From JBNJEA01 sp051745395 (lineage in GTDB: Bacteria; Desulfobacterota; Desulfobacteria; Desulfobacterales; Desulfosalsimonadaceae): DNA of 12,589 nt. The notes under the pieces are model-generated. The model did no database searches. It was not told the origin of the DNA and saw only the letters and a program-made list of their open reading frames with translations. Position 1 is the stretch's first letter. Every line of letters begins with the position of its first letter. Below, in pieces: positions 1 to 7,382 of this stretch. The stretch is from assembly GCA_051745395.1 (NCBI GenBank), contig JBNJEA010000090.1:1-12589 (forward strand), read 5' to 3'. Made by a program: the position numbers and the translations under genes.

Positions 1-1016
1 TTGCCGGCCTTTAAGTCTTCAAGCAGCTTGCGCAGGTTGCGGCTGTGCTGCTCCACGCCGAGGATATAGAAACCGAGCACCTGCAGCCGGCCGTCGTATA
101 TGTCGCGCCCCGCCCCGATTTCCGAGGACTTGACCTTGCTGGAAAAGATGTTGATGAGATAGTCGATGTAATCCTTGCCCATTTGCCGGGAAAAATCCGT
201 CAAAAAGCCGCTTTCGCCTTCGGTGTGCATGGGCGAGCCGGCCGATCCGAAGGTCCGGGCCAATTCCGGGTGCAGGATCAAAGTCGAGATCAGCAGCGGA
301 CCGGGCTGGCAGACCCCGACCACGTGGGGGGCACAGCCGGTGCGATCCTTCAGGCAGGACAGAATCCGGCGGTACTGGGTCAACTGGCCGTCGAAATTTT
401 CATAATGCCGCCGGCCGTGGACGTACATGGGAATATCGTCGGCGCATTTCTGTTCCACGATGGCCATGCGGGTCATGCCCTGCTCCCGGAGGTGGACGGC
501 CGTACGCTCGGCGATATTGGAATGGTGTCCGGCCCGCGGGGCAAAGACAACGGTGTAATTGTCGATGTCGTGGGCGGTATCGGAGGAGATGTCGATCAAT
601 CGCATGCCGGGCAGGTCGAGCAAGACATTTTTGCTGGAAAAGTCAACAGACCATTTCTCCGGCGGCGGGTCTTCGGTAAACACGTGAAGAAAGTCCACCT
701 CCCCCTGGCGATGCTGTTTATAATTGTCTAGTCCGGAAATCAGGTTTTTTTCCATCAATTCGGCGAAGTAAATGGCCCCGTCGCGATAGATCGACAGCAT
801 TTGCTGAAATATATTGGTTTCCACGCTGCGGTCTGACGGAAAGAAACGGGCTGCCGCGTCAAATCCGTTTTTGACAGCGGTGTTATTTAAGTTAAAACCA
901 AGGCCGATCATTCGGGAGGCCATATCGGTTAAGGCGATATTGGTCTTCATGGGCCATTCCATGCCTTCCATTGTCGCTCTTGCCTGGGGAAATAACGTCA
1001 TTAAAGATGCCGGCAT
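1..1016 (-). CDS. Intracellular poly(3-hydroxyalkanoate) depolymerase-like alpha/beta hydrolase (3' end outside window)
   Basis: The minus strand is open for 338 codons from ATG 1016-1014 to the window edge, with no stop. A good ribosome site (AAAGGA) lies 8 bases before this ATG; an ATG at 1020 is in another frame. The protein has V-V-F-A-P-R-x-G-H-H at residues 156-165 (the oxyanion-side strand and GH motif), then a P-x-x-x-x-G-R stretch, then H-V-V-G-V-C-Q-P-G with Cys236. The order APxxGH, then VCQP with a cysteine nucleophile, is that of intracellular PHA depolymerases (PhaZ) and the related PHA synthases. The expected role is thiolysis or hydrolysis of cytoplasmic storage polyester. The catalytic Asp and His would lie further on or outside the window. 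No PHA synthase or convincing phasin gene is visible, so the substrate is inferred. A PhaC-like or other alpha/beta hydrolase function cannot be excluded. Confidence 0.75.
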   Translation of the reverse strand, partial: MPASLMTLFPQARATMEGMEWPMKTNIALTDMASRMIGLGFNLNNTAVKNGFDAAARFFPSDRSVETNIFQQMLSIYRDGAIYFAELMEKNLISGLDNYKQHRQGEVDFLHVFTEDPPPEKWSVDFSSKNVLLDLPGMRLIDISSDTAHDIDNYTVVFAPRAGHHSNIAERTAVHLREQGMTRMAIVEQKCADDIPMYVHGRRHYENFDGQLTQYRRILSCLKDRTGCAPHVVGVCQPGPLLISTLILHPELARTFGSAGSPMHTEGESGFLTDFSRQMGKDYIDYLINIFSSKVKSSEIGAGRDIYDGRLQVLGFYILGVEQHSRNLRKLLEDLKAG

Positions 1017-1262
1017 ACATGTATTCCTTTCTTGTTAAAAAAATATATATCCGGATATCTTGTCGGTTGCGGGGCAGAAGATGTTTAGTGCTGTGATCCG
1101 GAAATGCCGATTTTCGGTTCGCACCATTTGGCTTTGGTGACATCCTGACAAACGGGGTAGAAAAGCGGGCAGGGCGGCCAGGGAAACGCATGCCAAATGG
1201 TCTGCCATTCTGGAATTTTTTCATGGCAATGGTGTCGGGTGATTTCGGAAATATAGCCCCAA

Positions 1263-1274
1263 TCACCTAGGTGA
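1263..1274. promoter_or_regulatory. 12-bp perfect palindrome, candidate operator
   Basis: The site TCACCTAGGTGA is its own reverse complement over 12 bases. A looser copy of its core, TAGGT-N6-ACCTA, lies at 1391-1406. It sits where the hydrolase transcript would begin if the promoter at 1278-1306 is real. I do not recognise a regulator with this site. Confidence 0.35.
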
Positions 1275-1277
1275 ATT

Positions 1278-1306
1278 ACCCTATAGGATTTTGAAAAAGC
1301 AATCAA
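1278..1306 (-). promoter_or_regulatory. Possible sigma-70 promoter for the PHA depolymerase-like gene
   Basis: Read on the minus strand, TTGATT (1306-1301) and TAGGGT (1283-1278) are separated by 17 bases. The -35 matches well and the -10 poorly (3 of 6). The predicted transcription start falls inside the adjacent 12-bp palindrome at 1263-1274, a usual arrangement for a repressor operator. The resulting leader would be about 250 bases, which is long. This is inference from spacing only. Confidence 0.3.
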
Positions 1307-1577
1307 GAAGAAATTGGCAGAGGGCGAAAATTTAATTTATTTATTTGAATATATTCATATTTTTTTAATTGCTTGATCGGGGCGAGCCAATAGGTAATCG
1401 CACCTAGAAAGTAAAAAATCAGTAAAAATCGTAACTTCGGAAAAGCGCAGGGGAAAATCAAACAATGCAATGGCACTCTGCGCCATGGCCGCCGCAACAA
1501 TTCCAAGCTCTCCGCAACCTTTTCCCAGCCTAAATCGAGCGTTTCCGTAACCTTTTTGACTTTTTCCCGCCGAATAA

Positions 1578-1621
1578 TCGTCAGGCAAATATCATTTTTC
1601 TGTCATCGAATCGTCATGATC
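1578..1621 (+). promoter_or_regulatory. Pho box array (four 11-bp PhoB-like half-sites)
   Basis: Four consecutive 11-base units can be read in register: TCGTCAGGCAA, ATATCATTTTT, CTGTCATCGAA, TCGTCATGATC. Their first seven bases match the PhoB half-site CTGTCAT at 4, 5, 7 and 5 positions. PhoB binds direct repeats of this heptamer with an 11-bp period, so heptamer and period both fit. A possible -10, TAGGCT (1633-1638), begins 12 bases after the last unit, close to the geometry of E. coli Pho promoters where the Pho box replaces the -35. The array lies about 120 bases before the receptor start, so it predicts induction of the receptor unit under phosphate limitation. Confidence 0.7.
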
Positions 1622-1740
1622 TTCCTTCATGGTAGGCTCAATTGAATAAATAACGAATTTGGTTGTCGGCGTTTGCAGACGGCCATCGGATCCGCGGTTG
1701 CCGTTATGAAAGGATATCGACTTGTGAAGGAGGTTTGGCA

Positions 1741-4542
1741 TTGAAACCCACGGCGTTTTTATACCTATCAGCATTGATTTTAATCATGGCCTTTCCGGCT
1801 GCGGCGTTGTCGCAGCAAGCCGCAGAGGCACAAACAGGGCAAAAGATTTACGCCCGGGCAAATGAGGACAAAGGACTTTTGCGCGGCACAATAACCGCGG
1901 AGACCGGAAAAGCCATCGACGGGGCCGTGCTTACAGCCGACGGCACGGAAAACGAGGTCCGAACGGACGCAGCAGGGCGCTATGAAATGGAACTGCCGTC
2001 CGGCGAACGCACAATTATCATCGAACATCCGGAATACAATGCAAAGACCATGGATGTAACGATTTCTTCGAAAAAATCGGTGACCCGGGATGTCGAGCTT
2101 TCCGGGATGCAGATGCTTCAAATGGAAGAAGTCAAGGTAACCGCCACGCACATGAAAGGCAGTCTCCCGGCCTTTATGAAAGAGGAGCGGTCATCGCCGG
2201 ATGTCGTCGATGCCTTAAGTGCAGAGCAAATGGGGCGGGCCGGGGACACCTATGTAGCCGATGGCTTAAAACGGGTAACCGGCTTGACCCTTGTGGAGGA
2301 CAAGTATGTGTATGTCCGCGGATTGGGGGAGCGGTATTCGAGCGTTTTGTTAAACGGGGCGCGGCTTTCCAGCACGGACCCGACCCGACGGGTAATGGAG
2401 CTGGATTTTATTCCCGGCGAAGTACTCGACGGCATCGTTGTGCAAAAATCCTATTCTCCGGATCTGCCGGCGGCCTTCGGGGGCGGGACCATACTGCTGG
2501 AGCCCAAATCCTATCCGGAATCGTTTCTGTTGAAGCTTTCTGCGTCCACCGGTTACCGCACGGATACGACCTTTGAAGACGGAAAGACCTATGAGGGCGG
2601 GGACACGGACTTTCTGGGCATTGATGATGGGACCCGCGATCTGCCGGCGGCAACGCCTTCCCGTGCAAACTGGGGATCGGCCTCGTCCAAAGCGCTTGAA
2701 GACATTGGCGAAAGCTTTCCGCAGACCTATGCCGTAGAAGAGGAAACAGTGCCGCCGGACACGGATTTTTCAGGCTCCGTGGGAAACCAGTTTCGTCCCG
2801 GAAACGGAACGAACCGGTTCGGCTACCTGGCCTCTGTGCGCTACAGCCGGAACTGGCAGTTGAACGATCAGCAATGGCGCAATTTCGACTCTGAAGGCGA
2901 TGTCATTCACGACTATGAACTGGACTGGAGCGATCAGCAGATCAACACCGGCTTTTTCTTAAATCTGGGCGCCGATTTAGGCGGCAATCACGAGTTGCGC
3001 TCCACCACCATGCTGCTTCGCGACACTCTGGACACCACCCGGATCCGGCAGGGCTATTTTTCGGATTGGGATCAGCAGATACGGGAAACGAATCTGACAT
3101 GGCTGGAACGTCAGACTGTGTCACAGCAGATCAGCGGTTTTCATCAGTTTCCCGGTTTTTATGATCTCGGCCTGGACTGGCAGTATACCTTCAGCCAGGG
3201 AGACCGCCGGGAGCCGGATCAGCGCAGCTACACTCAGGTATGGCGCGATGATCAATGGACGTTGCCCCTTGAACAGGATGCGCGCAACTCCCGGACCTGG
3301 AGCGATATGACCGATACGACCAACGATTTTTCCTTTGATGTGGAGTTGCCTGCGGACCTGTTGGAGCACACCCGTTTTCAGACTGGGTTTAAGCTGGTGG
3401 ATAAATCAAGAGATTTCGATATGCGGCGGTTTACTTTTACGCCGCAGAAATTCAGCAGCGGCTTCGATCAAAGCATTCTGGATCAGCCCCTGGAAGCGAT
3501 CTTTTCGGATTCCCATATCAACCCTGATGAATTCGTGATTTCCGAGTTTACCCGCCCCTCGGATGAATACGCGGCAGATCACCGGACAACGGGATATTAT
3601 GTGATGATGGACTCCCGGATTACCCCCCGTTACGGTATGACCGCAGGGCTTCGCCATGAATCCTCGGATATGAAGGTCCAGTCCTATGATCAGCACGGCA
3701 CCCGTTATGACGCAAAACTCGATGTAAACGATTTTTTCCCCGCCGTCTCGGGGACCTGGTTTGTCGGCGGCGGCGATGAGACCAAGCTTCGCCTGGCATA
3801 CAGCCAAACCACCAATCGGCCGGATTTTAAAGAGCTTTCCAGGGCCGAGTACACGGACCCGGTTACAGGGCTTCTCGTCATCGGCAACCCGGAGCTGGAG
3901 CAGGCCGATATCGACAGTATTGATATGCGGCTGGAACACTTCTTCTCGCCCTATGAAAACGTGGCGGTGAGCCTGTTTTACAAAAAGTTTGACAACCCCA
4001 TCGAAAAAATCCGCAAGGCCGCGATTATTCAGACAAGCAGTTTTATTAACTCCGATGAAGCCGATCTTTACGGCGTTGAGATAGAAGCGCTTAAGTATTT
4101 GGATTTTATTAATGTCGCCGGAATTAAAGACTGCTTTGTCGGCGGTAATTTCGCCTTGATTGAATCAGAGGTCCAAATCCCCCGGGCCGAAAAAGAAATC
4201 TTGACCAATGACAACCGGTCCCTGCAGGGGCAGTCCGATTGGATCGTAAATTTTAATCTGGGCTACGAAAATAATAACAATGGCATGTTCGCCACGCTGC
4301 TCTACAACATCTCCGGTGAACGGATTTCTGAGCTGGGTACTTTCGGCCGTGACGATATTTATCAGCAACCTGTTTCCCGTCTTGATTTCGTATACCGACA
4401 AAAGGTTGTCAAAAACTGGCGTTTGAAGTTTGAAGCCGAAAACCTCCTGGATCCGACAATCGAGTTTGAGCAGGACGGCAAGGTTTCCCGCCGCTATGCG
4501 GAAGGCCGGAAGTTTGCTTTCGGCGTGGACTATACCTTTTAG
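1741..4542 (+). CDS. TonB-dependent outer-membrane receptor with N-terminal carboxypeptidase-regulatory-like domain
   Basis: The product has 933 residues from TTG 1741. This start is chosen because AAGGAGG (1727-1733) lies 7 bases upstream and the protein then opens with a signal peptide (hydrophobic about residues 5-23). An in-frame ATG at 1663 would bury that signal. Residues about 46-125 form a carboxypeptidase-regulatory-like beta sandwich (G-x-I-x-x-x-x-G-x-x-I-D-G-A, then T-D-A-x-G-x-Y). A TonB-box-like E-E-V-K-V-T-A follows at 129-135. The plug domain contains R-G-L-G-E-R-Y (193-199) and L-N-G. The rest is a 22-strand-type barrel ending in a C-terminal phenylalanine, as outer-membrane proteins do. 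It would import a ligand across the outer membrane using energy from TonB. There is no STN signalling domain, so control should be at the promoter, where a Pho box array lies. The lipoprotein gene follows after 43 bases. The substrate is unknown; the promoter suggests a phosphorus compound. Confidence 0.93.
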   Translation: MKPTAFLYLSALILIMAFPAAALSQQAAEAQTGQKIYARANEDKGLLRGTITAETGKAIDGAVLTADGTENEVRTDAAGRYEMELPSGERTIIIEHPEYNAKTMDVTISSKKSVTRDVELSGMQMLQMEEVKVTATHMKGSLPAFMKEERSSPDVVDALSAEQMGRAGDTYVADGLKRVTGLTLVEDKYVYVRGLGERYSSVLLNGARLSSTDPTRRVMELDFIPGEVLDGIVVQKSYSPDLPAAFGGGTILLEPKSYPESFLLKLSASTGYRTDTTFEDGKTYEGGDTDFLGIDDGTRDLPAATPSRANWGSASSKALEDIGESFPQTYAVEEETVPPDTDFSGSVGNQFRPGNGTNRFGYLASVRYSRNWQLNDQQWRNFDSEGDVIHDYELDWSDQQINTGFFLNLGADLGGNHELRSTTMLLRDTLDTTRIRQGYFSDWDQQIRETNLTWLERQTVSQQISGFHQFPGFYDLGLDWQYTFSQGDRREPDQRSYTQVWRDDQWTLPLEQDARNSRTWSDMTDTTNDFSFDVELPADLLEHTRFQTGFKLVDKSRDFDMRRFTFTPQKFSSGFDQSILDQPLEAIFSDSHINPDEFVISEFTRPSDEYAADHRTTGYYVMMDSRITPRYGMTAGLRHESSDMKVQSYDQHGTRYDAKLDVNDFFPAVSGTWFVGGGDETKLRLAYSQTTNRPDFKELSRAEYTDPVTGLLVIGNPELEQADIDSIDMRLEHFFSPYENVAVSLFYKKFDNPIEKIRKAAIIQTSSFINSDEADLYGVEIEALKYLDFINVAGIKDCFVGGNFALIESEVQIPRAEKEILTNDNRSLQGQSDWIVNFNLGYENNNNGMFATLLYNISGERISELGTFGRDDIYQQPVSRLDFVYRQKVVKNWRLKFEAENLLDPTIEFEQDGKVSRRYAEGRKFAFGVDYTF

Positions 4543-4570
4543 AAAACAAAAAACAGAAACAAACCCAATC

Positions 4571-4588
4571 CAAAGGAGGCAACAAATG
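4571..4588 (+). promoter_or_regulatory. Ribosome binding site fixing the lipoprotein start
   Basis: AAAGGAGG (4572-4579) lies 6 bases before ATG 4586. It settles the start there rather than at the in-frame ATG at 4430, which lies inside the receptor gene and would hide the lipoprotein signal. Confidence 0.8.
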
Positions 4589-6334
4589 CAGTTCAACCGA
4601 TTCATTTTTATCCCAGTACTATTGGTTTTGCTGGCGTTTTTTTCAACTGGCTGCAACAGCAGCAGCGGCGGCAGTAGCAATGACAACGGCGAGGCGGCAT
4701 CCACCGTATCCGATATTTCGGTATCGGCGTCGCCGACTTCGCTTTCATCCGGCGAACAGGCCGAAGTCACGGCGGTGGTAAAAGACCAGAACGGCGATGC
4801 CATGGAAGGCGAAACCGTCCGTTTTGATTTGACGGCCAACAACAGCGGTTCCAGCCTGGATGAAACAAGCGCAGATACCAATGCCGACGGCCGGGCCAGC
4901 CTAAGCTTCACCGCCGGCGAAACGACTGATGTAAGTGACACGATTACGGCCGCCATTTCAGAGCTGGAAGATACCGTCAGTATTACTGTTCTGGCCGAAT
5001 CAGCCGGCGATGTCTCGCCGGCGGCATTATTCACGGGCGGGGCAACTCAAATAAAAGGAGAGGGGTTTTTCACTTCGGTCTCCTATGTGGGCGCCTTTGA
5101 CCCCGGCACATCAGCGACCTGGGCCGAGGGGTGGACCATTGCCCACGGCGAGACCAGCGAACAAGCGGGTATCTGGGACGACAGCCGCATTGACACGTCG
5201 GCTTTCGGCCAGGCGACCGTTGGCGGTCTTGCCGTCACCGATAACGGCGACGGCAGCGTGACCATCGAGGGCGGCACCATGACTGAGGATGCCACTTTCA
5301 CCAATGACCGGGTCTGGAAACTGGCGGGTTCGGTTATAGTGGGCGACAAGGAAAATCTGCCGGGCGAGGGCGAGTCGTTAACCCTGACCATTGAGCCCGG
5401 CACCAAGATCGTGGGGCTGACTGACCTGCCCAGCGGCATTATTCCCCGGCTGGCCATTTCACGCGGCCACAAGATTCAGGCCGAAGGTACGGCGGAGGCC
5501 CCGATCCTGATGACCAGCAGCAAGGCCCAGGGGGCCTCGGAATGGGGAGGCCTGGCGATCAGCGGGCTGGCCCCGGTCAATGTCACCGGGGGAACCGCCC
5601 TTGGTGAAGGCGATACAGGGATTTACGGCGGCGATGATCCGGAAGACGACAGCGGGGTCTTGCGCTACGTAGTGGTGGCCCATGCGGGCTACAAGTTCAC
5701 GGAAGAAGACGAGTTAAACGGCATCGCCTTCCAGGGCGTGGGCAGCGGCACCACGGTTGACCACATCCAGGTCCATCGTAATGCGGACGACGGCGTGGAG
5801 TTCTACGGCGGCACCGTCAATGCCAGATACATTTACCTGACGGAAAACCAGGATGACAGCCTGGACTGGACCTCCGGCTGGCAGGGCAAGGTGCAGTTCG
5901 TCTCCATTCACAAGAACCCCAACTCCGGTGACCAGGGCATCGAGGCAGACAACCTGAAGGCGGACAAGAACGCCACCCCGCGCTCGCACCCGGTGCTGGC
6001 CAACATGACCATCCGGGGCTACGAAAACAACGGCAAGGGCATCCTGCTGCGCCGGGGCACGGCCGCAAACATTTACAACACGATTGTGACGGGTTTTGGT
6101 GAGGGCCAGATTGATATCGATGACCTGGCGACTTTTCAAAATGCGGTTGATCCGGCCTGGCCGACCCTGTCGGGCGAATTGACCATGGAAAACTCCCTGG
6201 TCTGGGGTGACAAACTGTTTGAGGACATGGAAGAGGCCGAAGAGCCCTGGGACGTCTCGGACTGGTACGACAACCAGAACAACTTCGAGCCGCAGGACCC
6301 GGTTTTGAATGCGGACGGCACCCTTTCCCAATAG
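4586..6334 (+). CDS. Outer-membrane lipoprotein with Ig-like domain and beta-helix-like body
   Basis: The product has 582 residues. It starts with a type II signal (hydrophobic residues 6-19) and F-S-T-G-C with lipidated Cys23. Asn at +2 does not favour inner-membrane retention. A Ser/Gly/Asn-rich linker follows. Residues about 38-140 resemble a bacterial Ig-like (invasin/Big) domain: S-A-S-P-T-S-L-S-S-G, V-K-D-Q-N-G-D, N-A-D-G-R-A. The rest (about 145-580) repeats short beta-strand motifs such as T-I-E-P-G-T-K-I, G-T-A-E-A-P-I, W-G-G-L-A-I-S-G, V-E-F-Y-G-G-T and D-D-S-L-D-W. These resemble the parallel beta-helix proteins often encoded beside TonB receptors. The protein is very acidic. Its place behind the receptor, in the same unit, suggests a partner that captures or processes substrate at the cell surface, by analogy with SusD; this role is inferred. 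No catalytic motif was recognised, though beta-helix folds include lyases and hydrolases. Confidence 0.85.
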   Translation: MQFNRFIFIPVLLVLLAFFSTGCNSSSGGSSNDNGEAASTVSDISVSASPTSLSSGEQAEVTAVVKDQNGDAMEGETVRFDLTANNSGSSLDETSADTNADGRASLSFTAGETTDVSDTITAAISELEDTVSITVLAESAGDVSPAALFTGGATQIKGEGFFTSVSYVGAFDPGTSATWAEGWTIAHGETSEQAGIWDDSRIDTSAFGQATVGGLAVTDNGDGSVTIEGGTMTEDATFTNDRVWKLAGSVIVGDKENLPGEGESLTLTIEPGTKIVGLTDLPSGIIPRLAISRGHKIQAEGTAEAPILMTSSKAQGASEWGGLAISGLAPVNVTGGTALGEGDTGIYGGDDPEDDSGVLRYVVVAHAGYKFTEEDELNGIAFQGVGSGTTVDHIQVHRNADDGVEFYGGTVNARYIYLTENQDDSLDWTSGWQGKVQFVSIHKNPNSGDQGIEADNLKADKNATPRSHPVLANMTIRGYENNGKGILLRRGTAANIYNTIVTGFGEGQIDIDDLATFQNAVDPAWPTLSGELTMENSLVWGDKLFEDMEEAEEPWDVSDWYDNQNNFEPQDPVLNADGTLSQ

Positions 6335-6368
6335 GGGCTAAACTTTAATCGAAAACCATCAGTAAGAG

Positions 6369-6412
6369 CAGGCATCGGCGCTGTTGCCACAGGGCCGGTG
6401 CCTGTTTTCGTT
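6369..6412 (+). terminator. Rho-independent terminator after the receptor-lipoprotein unit
   Basis: An 11-bp stem pairs CAGGCATCGGC (6369-6379) with GCCGGTGCCTG (6394-6404), with one G-T wobble and a 14-base loop. The stem is followed by TTTTCGTTT. It lies 35 bases past the lipoprotein stop and ends the first transcription unit before the second Pho box array, so the two units are transcribed separately. Confidence 0.8.
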
Positions 6413-6476
6413 TCCGGCAGAGTCCACGGCGCTATGGCTTTCTGGGAGGCGAAAAATTGGGTGCGGCGCCACCGGA

Positions 6477-6520
6477 TTGTCATAAAAGTATCATATCGAT
6501 GTCATGAAACTGCCACGCTG
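6477..6520 (+). promoter_or_regulatory. Pho box array (four 11-bp PhoB-like half-sites)
   Basis: Four 11-base units follow without gaps: TTGTCATAAAA, GTATCATATCG, ATGTCATGAAA, CTGCCACGCTG. Their heptamers match CTGTCAT at 6, 5, 6 and 5 positions. Number and period are the same as in the array at 1578-1621. The first three units are strong and the fourth is weaker. The array predicts PhoB control of the DUF3450-TonB unit, in step with the receptor unit. Confidence 0.75.
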
Positions 6521-6539
6521 TTTGCGTATCTTTCAAATT

Positions 6540-6545
6540 TATAAT
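6540..6545 (+). promoter_or_regulatory. -10 element TATAAT of the DUF3450-TonB unit
   Basis: A perfect TATAAT lies 19 bases after the fourth Pho unit. TATCTT (6527-6532) is an alternative -10 nearer to the array. Transcription would start near 6552, giving a leader of about 50 bases. Confidence 0.45.
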
Positions 6546-6599
6546 CATGGTCCAGACGAAATCACACTTAAATTAAGGTCACAGAAAAAAGGAAACGGT

Positions 6600-7382
6600 T
6601 TGAATATGGGCTGGAAACAAAAACAAATGCTACTGCTTATCGCCTTGTTGCTGGCTGTCTTTGAAATCGGCTCCGGCCCGGCCGGTGCACAGGAGCCGTC
6701 ATCGGTTCAGGAAAACACCCGGCAGGCCATTGAAAAAGAAATCAAGGCCCAGCAGCAGGCCGACGAATGGAGCCGGGAAAAAGGACAGCTTATCAGCGAA
6801 ATCCGGCAGAACAAAACCCGGCTGGACTGGACGCGGTACCAGGAAAAAAAATATGCCGCCTATATCGAGCGCGAAGAGGAAAAGATCGCAGCGCTTGAAC
6901 GCCGAAGAGATGAAATGAAAGACCTTCGCCGGAACCTGGAACCGTATCTCGACGGTGTCATCACCCGTCTGGAGGCTTTTATCGACGCAGATCTTCAATT
7001 TCTGACCCGCGAACGAAAGGACCGGATACAGGCGCTTCGGGATGCAGTCAACGACTATGATATGAGCATGAGCGAAAAGTTGCGCCGGGTCATTGAAGCC
7101 CTCCAGGTGGAAGCGGAATACGGCCGCTCTATAGAGGCCAATGCAAAAACCCTTCAGATTGGCGGCCGTTCCATTGAAGCCGAAGTTTTGCGGATCGGCC
7201 GGGTGGCCGTATTCTATCGGTCAATGGATGGCGAAAAGGTGGGGCGCTGGAATCAAGAGAAAAAGGGATGGGAGCCGGTTTCATCCGATTTCAGCCGGGC
7301 CATCGGTGATACCATTGACATGGCCCGGCAGCAGAAATCTGTTGAGCTGGTCGATCTTCCGATAGGAGGGACACAACAATGA
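6600..7382 (+). CDS. DUF3450 periplasmic protein of a TonB2-type system
   Basis: The product has 260 residues. TTG 6600 is chosen because AAAAGGA lies 6 bases upstream; ATG 6606 (two codons on, spacing 12) is nearly as good. The more distant ATG 6504 lies inside the Pho box array and cannot be the start. A signal peptide spans residues 1-30 with A-G-A before Gln31. The mature part is a long charged helix, probably a coiled coil (residues about 38-140, rich in E, K, R, Q). A C-terminal domain follows with V-A-V-F-Y-R and G-x-W-x-x-x-K-x-G-W-E-P. This matches DUF3450 proteins, which are encoded just upstream of TtpC in TonB2 clusters of Vibrio and relatives. A periplasmic stator or coupling part of the TonB machine is a reasonable guess; no biochemical function is established to my knowledge. 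Its stop overlaps the next start (ATGA). Confidence 0.85.
   Translation: MNMGWKQKQMLLLIALLLAVFEIGSGPAGAQEPSSVQENTRQAIEKEIKAQQQADEWSREKGQLISEIRQNKTRLDWTRYQEKKYAAYIEREEEKIAALERRRDEMKDLRRNLEPYLDGVITRLEAFIDADLQFLTRERKDRIQALRDAVNDYDMSMSEKLRRVIEALQVEAEYGRSIEANAKTLQIGGRSIEAEVLRIGRVAVFYRSMDGEKVGRWNQEKKGWEPVSSDFSRAIGDTIDMARQQKSVELVDLPIGGTQQ

Larger units (their letters stand above)
1017..1577. other. Divergent intergenic region, no convincing gene
   Basis: This region separates the minus-strand hydrolase from the plus-strand receptor unit. It is AT-rich around 1320-1440. It holds a 12-bp palindrome (1263-1274), a TAGGT-N6-ACCTA inverted repeat (1391-1406), a CCTATAGG palindrome (1280-1287), a 10-bp inverted repeat (1123-1132 with 1192-1201) and a 13-base direct repeat 33 bases apart. 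Short minus-strand open frames exist, but none has a start codon with a ribosome site. I see no tRNA and no clear terminator. Confidence 0.6.

Noticed and set aside
45..731. 228-codon plus-strand open frame across the left end
   Set aside because: It is the antisense shadow of the minus-strand PHA depolymerase-like gene, which has recognisable motifs and a ribosome site.
1137..1153. Possible Pho box on the minus strand for the hydrolase gene
   Set aside because: The two GTCA-like elements are only 8 bases apart, not 11, so they do not fit PhoB spacing.
1469..1489. Sigma-54 promoter (TGGC-like elements) around the ATGGC/GCCAT repeat
   Set aside because: The GG and GC elements do not have the required -24/-12 spacing on either strand.
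1663..1740. ATG 1663 as the start of the TonB receptor
   Set aside because: No ribosome site, and it hides the signal peptide; TTG 1741 has AAGGAGG at ideal spacing.
6504..6599. Upstream ATG 6504 as the start of the DUF3450 protein
   Set aside because: This ATG lies inside the Pho box array and before the TATAAT -10, and it would place 32 charged residues ahead of the signal peptide.
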